Shown: positions 1 through 7,091 of the stretch, piece after piece
Numbering within the stretch: position 1 is the stretch's first letter
Layout of the letters: each line of letters starts with the position of its first letter
NCBI RefSeq assembly: GCF_028993635.1
Contig: NZ_CP118631.1
Location: 4,650,001-4,714,000 of the forward strand
Direction: 5' to 3'
DNA from: Mucilaginibacter sp. SJ
Lineage (GTDB): Bacteria > Bacteroidota > Bacteroidia > Sphingobacteriales > Sphingobacteriaceae
DNA length: 64,000 nt
The notes under the pieces: generated by a model
What the model was told of the DNA's origin: nothing
Databases searched by the model: none
The model's input: the letters and a program-made list of their open reading frames with translations, nothing else
Translations under genes and position numbers: made by a program

Positions 1-708
1 CAATTTAGATTCAGAGCTTGCCGCGCTGCTGATGGCATATTGATTCCCCTCATTTCTTTTCATGTCGCGATGCAAAGCGAGCATGGTTACCACGAAAGTA
101 AAATCAACCCCATATTCATAATAACGATCAACCGAAGTGATGCCGCGTAAGAACAACTGATCGCTGTTGGCCACCAGCCGGTAACTACGATAACGGTTAT
201 AGCGTTTATCTGCTTCGGCCAGTTCTTTAAAATAGTCCAGATTGTATTGCGCCAACTCACTCAAGCCTGTTTTGAAAAGACGGTTCGCATATTTGGCCAT
301 ATCATAGGTGTCGAAGTAGGTATTTTTCGCATCATAAATGGCATAGCAGTTCAGGTCGCTCTTGATCTCATCAATTTCGGCATATTCCTCAAAATTGAAA
401 ATGAGCGGAAGCGGATTGGCCAGTTCTTCCACCGGATCTTTACTTTGCCGAATATTGATATGTTTACTTTGGGCACTAACGGAAAATCGCTGAAAATGTT
501 GGTTAATATATTGAATACGCTTAAATATTGTATCGATATGGTCAACCTGAATATATTCACCTGCGATTTCATCTGTTTTGAATGTTGCTGCTACCTCTGC
601 TTGGTAGGGGTGCTCACGCAACAAACTCATCAGCAGGCTCACCTTAAGCCTGCCGCTACTGTGGTCATCATTTAGGATGACTGGTTTTTGTATAAAACGA
701 TCTGTCAT
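1..708 (-). CDS. Unrecognised protein, N-terminal 236 residues, cut by the window edge
   Basis: The minus strand stays open from an ATG at 706-708 to the left edge, giving 236 codons without a stop, so this is a 5' fragment of a longer gene. The protein begins MTDRFIQKPVILNDDH and is rich in Tyr, Asp and Arg. A stretch such as LANPLPLIFNFEEYAEIDE is followed by a helical, charged part. I see no signal peptide, membrane helix, P-loop or nuclease motif, and I do not recognise the family. It sits at the edge of the defence-rich island, back to back with a candidate small RNA. Plus-strand reading frames inside it look like shadows. Confidence is in the reading frame, not in any function. Confidence 0.7.
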   Translation of the reverse strand, partial: MTDRFIQKPVILNDDHSSGRLKVSLLMSLLREHPYQAEVAATFKTDEIAGEYIQVDHIDTIFKRIQYINQHFQRFSVSAQSKHINIRQSKDPVEELANPLPLIFNFEEYAEIDEIKSDLNCYAIYDAKNTYFDTYDMAKYANRLFKTGLSELAQYNLDYFKELAEADKRYNRYRSYRLVANSDQLFLRGITSVDRYYEYGVDFTFVVTMLALHRDMKRNEGNQYAISSAASSESKL

Positions 709-803
709 TGTCTTTATTCCTTTAATGTTTCTATTGATGTGGACTATCCTGTGATAGCTGTACAGGGCAGGCGAAGGACAATGACAGGTAACGTCGTTTT
801 TAT

Positions 804-833
804 TTGCTTAAAAGGTAATATTTTATACCTTTG
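804..833 (+). promoter_or_regulatory. Bacteroidota-type promoter for a short transcript
   Basis: TTG at 804-806 and TACCTTTG at 826-833 are separated by 19 bp. This fits the Bacteroidota housekeeping pattern of TTG, 19-21 bp, then TAnnTTTG exactly. The -7 box overlaps an inverted repeat (AAAGGTA at 811-817, TACCTTT at 826-832) that could be an operator. No plausible protein gene follows on this strand, but a terminator lies about 75 bp downstream. Confidence 0.55.
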
Positions 834-839
834 AGCGTT

Positions 840-944
840 CAAAAAACAAGAGGGCGTGAAAAACCTCGTTCGTTCGCTGTGATTTACCTTGCGCGTATGG
901 ACTATAACTTAAAGCTCAGGAGGCTGAATTCCTGGGCTTTTTTT
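840..944 (+). ncRNA. Candidate small RNA of about 105 nt
   Basis: A consensus promoter (804-833) and a strong intrinsic terminator (911-944) bracket about 105 nt on the plus strand between two minus-strand genes. An open frame across this stretch has the composition of non-coding sequence and runs straight through the terminator into the 3' end of the neighbouring gene, so I read it as RNA rather than protein. The 5' end is set about 7 nt after the -7 box and is approximate. I cannot match it to a known family such as 6S or tmRNA. It could be antitoxin-like or regulatory for the unknown gene on its left. Confidence 0.4.
911..944 (+). terminator. Rho-independent terminator of the candidate small RNA
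   Basis: AAAGCTCAGGA (911-921) pairs with TCCTGGGCTTT (930-940) through 11 positions, one of them G-U, around an 8-nt loop. A run of T follows to 944. The T-run is on the plus strand, so it serves plus-strand transcription. It may also slow minus-strand read-through from the rloB-like gene. Confidence 0.7.
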
Positions 945-988
945 GTAGCGCATACCTTTATTTCTGTTTGGTATCCTTATTTGCTACG

Positions 989-1597
989 TCATATGCTTTC
1001 CTCCTTCAATCTTTCAAAAAAATTAACTAATCTTTGTATGGTAAAGTAAGGGTTTCGTATGTGAATAGGTGTTTCCTCGTCTTGTCGATGATTAACGAGT
1101 TCCGCACGCTCCATAGCCAATGCCAGCTGTTCTCTCAAGTGCTTGTAATGATTTAGCCTGGTCTTGTGGTACTCAGGCCATAATTTGGTCAGATGTTTTA
1201 GTGCTTCTTCACCTGTTTGAAATGACCTGCCACAATGTTCAAAATGTAAAATGAACCAGTGCTCAATAGCTATAGCGGAATAGGCGAATTCAAACCGGTC
1301 GCGCGTAATCTGCCTGAACGTCCCTTCCAAATCCTGACATTGGGCCTTATCAAAAAAGAGCCAGACCATATCATAAGGGTTTCTTTCCTTTATTGCAGCT
1401 TTCAGCTGTCGGTGTGCTTCTGCAACCAACTGTTTCAGGTCATTTTTGGTCGAATAAAAGACTTCCACGGAAATAGACTGCTGCAAAGAACGCGGCAGCT
1501 CCGATCGGAGAGTTTTGGCGTAAAGGTATTCGGTTACTCCTTCGCACAAAATCAATATTCTTTTATTAACCTTCCACTTCATCCGATTGCATTTCAA
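989..1597 (-). CDS. RloB-like protein (AbiLii / Toprim-like nuclease family)
   Basis: This 202-residue protein has the layout of the RloB family. The acidic motif CEGVTE lies at residues 18-23 after a basic start, a VWLFFDKAQ strand near 78-86, and AIEHWFILHFE near 110-120. The family is a Toprim-like nuclease found beside type I restriction loci and in AbiL abortive-infection systems, where it acts with an AAA ATPase. That partner lies directly upstream: the ATPase stop codon (1566-1568) falls inside the start of this gene, so the two are translationally coupled. The first ATG gives a 32-nt overlap, and an ATG at 1582 (MKWKVNKR) would give 17 nt; both are possible. Defence function is inferred from the family and context. 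Confidence 0.82.
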   Translation of the reverse strand: MKCNRMKWKVNKRILILCEGVTEYLYAKTLRSELPRSLQQSISVEVFYSTKNDLKQLVAEAHRQLKAAIKERNPYDMVWLFFDKAQCQDLEGTFRQITRDRFEFAYSAIAIEHWFILHFEHCGRSFQTGEEALKHLTKLWPEYHKTRLNHYKHLREQLALAMERAELVNHRQDEETPIHIRNPYFTIQRLVNFFERLKEESI

Positions 1598-2885
1598 TTA
1601 AAAAATCCGCATCATTAATGATTGGCGTAGCTCCAAACCTGCCTGAAGCGTACCATTTATCTAAAGGGGTACCCAAACGTACACCGTCTATATCGGAGCA
1701 CCGATACAACGAGGTGGCTCCATATTCATTCTTCTGGGTGAACCATACCTGGTCTCTTCTAAACCGGTCGTTTGAAAGCTGCGTGATATCATGAGTTGCA
1801 AATATCAGCTGAGCATTATTCTTATTAATAACAGGATTATGAAAAAGCTGGATCAAAAAGCCCGTGATGTTGGGGTGGAGATTTTTTTCAAACTCATCAA
1901 TAATCAATACACGACCATTCGTTAAAGCATCTAATATAATACCGCCTATAGCAAACAGACTTTGCGTTCCCGCCGATTCTTGTCTAATATCGAATGAAGC
2001 AAAACCAGCCTTTTCTGTCTTGTCAAAGACAAGATGCTGTGTTTTGATATCATATTTATAATCTTCTTGAAACTGTTTTTTGACTTCATCCGGCATGTGT
2101 CCCGGAAACTTGTAATTGTTCCAGTCCACTTCTTCCACCGACACTGAACTAATGCCGGTATCAAGCGCACAAATCATTGCATTAAAGCGGTTCGTGAAAG
2201 CTTTTTCTTTATCCTCAGCCAGGCGTTTGGCGTAAAGCACCGTAAGATTATGTTCGTGATATGATTCCATTATAGGATATACCCTGAGTTTGGCGGTAAA
2301 GAACCGAATAGCCATCAAAAGCACTTCATCGGCATTGTTTTCAGCAGCCTTTGATAATAATAATTGATTGGAAGACAAAAGCTTCTCCAGGGTCTTTTTA
2401 GGTCCTTTAAAGTAGTCCCCAAATTTGATTTCTTTTTTCGTACCGCGAGAATATAGCAAGCTTTTTGAACTGCCTGGATAATAATATAGTTCTTCCTGAA
2501 CTATTTGGTTTTCATCGATCACAACCATGTAATCATACTGCCACTTATTAATGAAACTAATTTCAAAAGTAGTCGGCATTTCAGCATAATTCTTTTCCAA
2601 GCGATGCGGCTCATACGGAGCAATGTCTTCATCAGCCTTAAAACTGGCCGATTCTTTTACAAGATATTTTAATGCATTAAATGCGGTCAGAAAACCCGAT
2701 TTGCCAGATGCATTAGGCCCGTAAATTACAGCAGACCTTAAAAGTTGTTTTTTTCCGGTGCTTTTGAAATAATTCGACACCAAACCTTTTGCCGCTGTTT
2801 TAAGCGTATTGATTTCTATCCGCTCACGGATAGATCTAAAATTGGTTACTGCGAATGATAATAACATAGAAACATTTTTCTTCAA
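1566..2885 (-). CDS. AAA15-type ATPase, RloA/AbiLi-like
   Basis: The 439 residues form an SMC/OLD-like ABC ATPase. It starts with LLSFAVTNFRSIRER, has Walker A GPNASGKS at residues 56-63, a signature-like ESAGTQSLF near residue 305, Walker B RVLIIDEFEKNLHP near 325-338 and an ATHD switch histidine near 366. The central region is probably the coiled or helical insertion of the family. In RloAB and AbiL systems, and more distantly in PARIS, such an ATPase senses phage and controls a Toprim partner. Here the RloB-like gene follows with overlap. An ATG at 2867 (MLLSFAVTNF) matches the usual family start better than the first ATG and may be the true one. Confidence 0.87.
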   Translation of the reverse strand: MKKNVSMLLSFAVTNFRSIRERIEINTLKTAAKGLVSNYFKSTGKKQLLRSAVIYGPNASGKSGFLTAFNALKYLVKESASFKADEDIAPYEPHRLEKNYAEMPTTFEISFINKWQYDYMVVIDENQIVQEELYYYPGSSKSLLYSRGTKKEIKFGDYFKGPKKTLEKLLSSNQLLLSKAAENNADEVLLMAIRFFTAKLRVYPIMESYHEHNLTVLYAKRLAEDKEKAFTNRFNAMICALDTGISSVSVEEVDWNNYKFPGHMPDEVKKQFQEDYKYDIKTQHLVFDKTEKAGFASFDIRQESAGTQSLFAIGGIILDALTNGRVLIIDEFEKNLHPNITGFLIQLFHNPVINKNNAQLIFATHDITQLSNDRFRRDQVWFTQKNEYGATSLYRCSDIDGVRLGTPLDKWYASGRFGATPIINDADFLIEMQSDEVEG

Positions 2886-3076
2886 ATCTAAGCATTGAAA
2901 TTGAATAATTTAACGATAACTTGATAAAAAATGATTATTTAATGCAGATTAACTTGTTTTATCGGATAGAATATCAAATGGTATGTATTTTCAGCAAATC
3001 AGCTATAAATTGATTTGTAATAAATCACATCAATGACCAATCGCCTTTCTATGAAAGACTTTGATCCGAATGCTAT

Positions 3077-3421
3077 TTATATTTTTGAGGGATTGCTACT
3101 TTTGAGAGTATTATATTCTGACAACTCAATGTCTATCATTTGTCTTAGTTCAATAGCATAAATATCTACTGCTTTCCTTTTTGATTCCCAATCATTATAT
3201 CGATAAGATCTTTTTAGTCTTCCTATTTCTCTAAATCGTTTGAAAAATTGTTTTTCCTTCTCGATATTGTGTTTAGCTTCCGGCCGCTTTGATTCTTTAT
3301 AATAAAGTCTAAAATAAACACCTGATAAACCATTGAAAACACTCTCGAAGGTTTCGTCAATAGCAAATATTTCTATTCCCAGCGGGTCATATATCGGGTT
3401 GTCTTTTTTTATTCCTTCCAT
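3077..3421 (-). CDS. Small hypothetical protein paired with a recombinase
   Basis: The 114-residue protein begins MEGIKKDNPIYDPLGIEIF. It has a hydrophobic N-terminal third and then a basic, helical segment (KRFREIGRLKRSYRYNDWES) with a YxxxLRQMIDIEL helix near the end. I do not recognise a family. Its start lies 5 bp after the stop of the serine recombinase on the same strand, so the two are very likely co-transcribed. No secretion signal is visible. It may be an accessory or cargo gene of the same mobile unit. Confidence 0.6.
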   Translation of the reverse strand: MEGIKKDNPIYDPLGIEIFAIDETFESVFNGLSGVYFRLYYKESKRPEAKHNIEKEKQFFKRFREIGRLKRSYRYNDWESKRKAVDIYAIELRQMIDIELSEYNTLKSSNPSKI

Positions 3422-3426
3422 AAAAC

Positions 3427-4014
3427 CTATTTGTTAATTAACTGAGGAGTATTGGTGACTTGTTTTAGATATCTATAAAAGGTAGCCCGGCCAATATTCA
3501 ACTCGGTCAAAATTTCATCAACTGTTTTTTCTCCAGAATTATATAAGAGGGTTGCTGTCTTAGCTTTTGCTAACTTCTCTTTGGACAAGCCTTTGGGCCT
3601 ACCGCCAATTTTCCCTCTTGCCCTGGCAGCTGCCAAGCCGGCCTTTGTTCTTTGCCTAATAATATCTCTTTCAAATTCTGCGATAGATGCAAATAAGTTA
3701 AAAGTAAAACGTCCGGTAGGGGTACTGGTGTCGATGCTGTCATTTAAACTTATGAAGTTCACATCCAGTTTTTGAAACTCACCTACTAAATCAATTAGAT
3801 CACGAAGCGATCTTCCTAAGCGGTCAAGCTTCCAAACCATTACTTTATCACCAGGGCGTAGTATACTGATCATTTTCTGTAGCTCAGGCCTCTGGATATT
3901 TTTACCAGAAATGTGTTCTTTGAAAATTTTATTACAACCTGCTTTCAAAAGATCGTCAATTTGTAAATCCAAATTTTGTTCTTGGGTGCTTACCCTGGCG
4001 TATCCGATGATCAT
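3427..4014 (-). CDS. Serine recombinase (resolvase/invertase family)
   Basis: This 195-residue small serine recombinase starts MIIGYARVSTQEQN, with catalytic Ser9 and Arg7. The catalytic core continues with VWKLDRLGRSLRDL and the long E-helix region SIAEFERDIIRQRTKAGL. A C-terminal HTH (residues about 140-190, ELNIGRATFYRYL) binds the recombination site. Length and layout match Hin/Gin invertases, Tn3-type resolvases and TniR of Tn5053 elements. A resolvase role for the TnsB/TnsC element further right is possible, as is inversion of a local DNA switch. I found no clear crossover site. It is co-directional with the following small gene, 5 bp away. Confidence 0.92.
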   Translation of the reverse strand: MIIGYARVSTQEQNLDLQIDDLLKAGCNKIFKEHISGKNIQRPELQKMISILRPGDKVMVWKLDRLGRSLRDLIDLVGEFQKLDVNFISLNDSIDTSTPTGRFTFNLFASIAEFERDIIRQRTKAGLAAARARGKIGGRPKGLSKEKLAKAKTATLLYNSGEKTVDEILTELNIGRATFYRYLKQVTNTPQLINK

Positions 4015-4294
4015 AATTACTAATAAAGTATCATTAACTCAATCAAATATAAATAAAATGAGATTTATTTATGGTACGTTTTTTTGAGAATATGTCGCCT
4101 CGGGTTTTATATATGATAAAACTGAAAATTTAAAAGAAGAAATTTTTGAATAAGTGTCGCGTAAAAACGGACGTATTATGATACATAGAAAATTAACTAA
4201 TTGATACCTTTTGTAACTAATATTCTTATTGTCCGTTTATATTTCCAGTTTACATACCGAAACATTACTTTTATCGCCAACCTGATTCTTATTA
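4015..4294. other. Divergent intergenic region between recombinase and hsdR
   Basis: This AT-rich stretch must carry the promoters of the recombinase (left) and the hsd operon (right). It contains an 8-bp inverted repeat, AAACGGAC at 4165-4172 and GTCCGTTT at 4231-4238, spaced by 58 bp. I see no full TAnnTTTG box with a correctly spaced TTG, so the promoter positions are not resolved. Confidence 0.4.
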
Positions 4295-7090
4295 ATGAAC
4301 CAAAACCCTGAACAAATAGCCCGTGATAACATAGACAAGCAATTACTGCTTTGCGGTTGGGTGGTACAGGGTAAAAAGCAAATTAATTTAAGTGCAGGTA
4401 ATGGTGTTGCTATAAGGGAGTATCAAACTGAAACCGGCCCTGCTGATTACATATTATTTGTTGATAAAAAACCTGTTGGTGTAATTGAAGCAAAACGGGA
4501 GGATGAAGGATTGAAGCTTACCGTAGTAGAAGAGCAATCAGCTGAATATGCTACCTCGAAGCTAAAGTATCTTAATAATGATTCCTTGCCATTTGTTTAC
4601 GAAAGTACCGGTGAGTTAACACGTTTTACAGACTATCGCGATCCCAAACCTCGTTCCAGGCCATTATTTACTTTTCATAGGCCAGAAACTTTCCAACAAT
4701 GGTTAAAGGAAGAAAAAACGCTTCGAGCCAGGTTGCATGATACTCCTGTATTAGAAACTGATGGTTTACGTGATTGCCAGATCACGGCAATTACCAACAT
4801 TGAAAAATCTTTTCGCGATAACCGACCAAAAGCATTGATACAGATGGCTACAGGATCGGGTAAGACATTTACTGCCATTTCATTTATTTATAGACTGTTA
4901 ACGTTTGCAAAAGCCAAACGCATCTTGTTTTTAGTTGATACGAAGAATTTAGGTGAACAGGCCGAACAAGAATTTAAACGTTATCAACCACAGGATGATA
5001 ATCGTTTGTTTCCAGAGTTATATGCCGTAACCCGTTTGAACAGTTCCTTTATTCCAGGCGATAGTCAGGTATATATTAGCACCATACAGCGATTGTATTC
5101 TATTTTAAAAGGGACTGAATTAGATGAACGGGAGGAAGAAGAAAATCCAAACGAGAAAAAATCAATAGTTAAGGAACCATTACCAGTTATATACAATCAG
5201 AGAACCCCAATGGAGTTTTTTGACTTTATTGTAATTGACGAATGCCATCGCAGTATATATAATCTTTGGAAACAAGTGTTAGATTATTTCGATGCGTTTC
5301 AAGTCGGGTTAACCGCTACACCTGATAACCGCACCTTTGGATACTTTAACCAAAATTTAGTGTGTGATTATGGCTATCAAAAAGCGGTAGAAGATGGTGT
5401 GCTCGTTCCTTACAATGTTTTTGAGGTTGTTACAAAGATAACGCAGCAAGGCTCAAAGATTGAATTGGGCGAATATATCGGTAGACGTGAAAAACTCACT
5501 CGCAAGCAATTTTGGAACACATTAGACGAAGAAGTAGAATACAACGGCAGGCAGTTAGATGATAAAGTGGTTAACCCTAACCAACTGCGCATGATTATTA
5601 AAGCAGTTAAAGATCAATTACCTGTCATGTTTCCTGATCGTCTCATTCCGGCCACTGAATCTTCATCCGAAAGCTTTGAAGTACCTAAGATGCTAATATT
5701 TGCCAAAAGCGATAGCCACGCAGATGATATAATAAATATAGTACGTGAGGAGTTTGCCGAAGAGAACAAGTTTTGCAAAAAGATCACCTACCGTAGTGAA
5801 GAAGACCCCAAAAGTATATTACAACAGTTCCGCAATAGCTACTACCCGCGTGTAGCCGTTACCGTTGATATGATTGCAACTGGGACCGATATACGTCCGC
5901 TTGAAGTTTTATTGTTTATGCGGGATGTAAAGAGCAGGAGCTACTATGAGCAAATGAAAGGCCGGGGCACCCGCACTTGCAGCCTTGAGGAATTAAAAGC
6001 CACAGGTACGCCTGGCGCAAAATTCACGAAGGATCATTTTGTTATTATAGATGCTATTGGTGTAGAAAAGAGCCAGAAGACAGATAGCCGCCCGTTGGAG
6101 AAAAAACCGGGACTATCTTTAAAGGAAGTGATTGAAAGCGTACACATGGGTAATACCGATGAAGATATGCTCACAACTCTCGCTAATAGATTGATCCGTT
6201 TGGATAAGTTGATTAACGAAAAAGAGAAAATGACCTTTGCCGAAAAAGCACAGGGCCAAACCATTAATCATGTAGTTAAGCAGCTATTAAATGCGTATGA
6301 TCCTGATACATTGGAAGGTATTCGAATAAATATTAACCAGAGGATGCCTGGAGCTGCCCCAATTGAAAAGGAAGCGGTATTTAAAGAACGGCACGAAAAA
6401 CTAATTGAACGGGCTACCCAGGTATTTAACAGTTTTGAATTACGTAATTATGTGGTTGATATACGTAAGCAGTATGACCAGGTAATAGACCATGTTAATT
6501 CTGACGAATTGTTAAACATAGGCTGGGTTAAAGACAATGTTGTGATAGCCGAAGGGTTGGTGCAAGACTTTAGAACATGGATTGAAGATAATAAATCAGA
6601 AATAACCGCACTACAATTATTTTATGGACAACCATACCAAAGGCGTGAGTTAACTTATAAGATGATTAAAGACCTGGTTGAAACCATCAAGATAAGTAAA
6701 CCACTATTGGCACCGTTAAATATCTGGCGTGCGTATGCCCAGTTAGAAAAGGTAAACGACCAGCCCAAAAACGAATTAATAGCCTTAGTTTCGCTGATCC
6801 GCAAAATTAGCGGGGTTGATGAGAGTTTAACCGCGTATGACAAAACGGTCGATTTAAACTTTCAGCAATGGGTATTTACCAAACAGGCTGGTACATTGAA
6901 GTTTAACGAAGAACAAATGAAGTGGTTGCGTATGATTAAAGATTATATTGCCTCAAGCTTCCATGTGGAGCAGGATGATTTTGAACTTGATCCATTTAAT
7001 AAACAAGGTGGGTTAGGTAAAATGTGGCAGTTGTTTGGTGATAGCACCGGCGATATTATAAATGAATTGAACGAAGTTTTGGCGGCTTAA
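4295..7090 (+). CDS. hsdR: Type I restriction enzyme, HsdR subunit
   Basis: The 931-residue HsdR subunit is the motor and nuclease of a type I restriction complex. It cuts DNA after translocation when the HsdS target is unmethylated. The N-terminal PD-(D/E)xK nuclease is visible as GPADYILF (Asp51) and GVIEAKRE (Glu65, Lys67). The SF2 helicase follows, with MATGSGKT near residue 183 (Walker A), DECHRS near 316 (DEAD-like box), GLTATP near 340, and a second RecA domain ending in MKGRGTR. The C-terminal third is helical and should bind HsdM. The gene starts the operon; hsdS begins 1 bp after its stop. Length is usual for the EcoKI/EcoR124-like range. Confidence 0.96.
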   Translation: MNQNPEQIARDNIDKQLLLCGWVVQGKKQINLSAGNGVAIREYQTETGPADYILFVDKKPVGVIEAKREDEGLKLTVVEEQSAEYATSKLKYLNNDSLPFVYESTGELTRFTDYRDPKPRSRPLFTFHRPETFQQWLKEEKTLRARLHDTPVLETDGLRDCQITAITNIEKSFRDNRPKALIQMATGSGKTFTAISFIYRLLTFAKAKRILFLVDTKNLGEQAEQEFKRYQPQDDNRLFPELYAVTRLNSSFIPGDSQVYISTIQRLYSILKGTELDEREEEENPNEKKSIVKEPLPVIYNQRTPMEFFDFIVIDECHRSIYNLWKQVLDYFDAFQVGLTATPDNRTFGYFNQNLVCDYGYQKAVEDGVLVPYNVFEVVTKITQQGSKIELGEYIGRREKLTRKQFWNTLDEEVEYNGRQLDDKVVNPNQLRMIIKAVKDQLPVMFPDRLIPATESSSESFEVPKMLIFAKSDSHADDIINIVREEFAEENKFCKKITYRSEEDPKSILQQFRNSYYPRVAVTVDMIATGTDIRPLEVLLFMRDVKSRSYYEQMKGRGTRTCSLEELKATGTPGAKFTKDHFVIIDAIGVEKSQKTDSRPLEKKPGLSLKEVIESVHMGNTDEDMLTTLANRLIRLDKLINEKEKMTFAEKAQGQTINHVVKQLLNAYDPDTLEGIRININQRMPGAAPIEKEAVFKERHEKLIERATQVFNSFELRNYVVDIRKQYDQVIDHVNSDELLNIGWVKDNVVIAEGLVQDFRTWIEDNKSEITALQLFYGQPYQRRELTYKMIKDLVETIKISKPLLAPLNIWRAYAQLEKVNDQPKNELIALVSLIRKISGVDESLTAYDKTVDLNFQQWVFTKQAGTLKFNEEQMKWLRMIKDYIASSFHVEQDDFELDPFNKQGGLGKMWQLFGDSTGDIINELNEVLAA

Positions 7091-7091
7091 G

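Noticed and set aside
247..675. Plus-strand open frame of 142 codons
   Set aside because: It lies opposite a minus-strand frame of 236 codons with natural protein composition that runs to the window edge; its own sequence looks like antisense coding.
831..1049. Plus-strand open frame of 72 codons
   Set aside because: It begins within the promoter box and passes through the terminator hairpin into the end of the rloB-like gene. RNA is the better reading.
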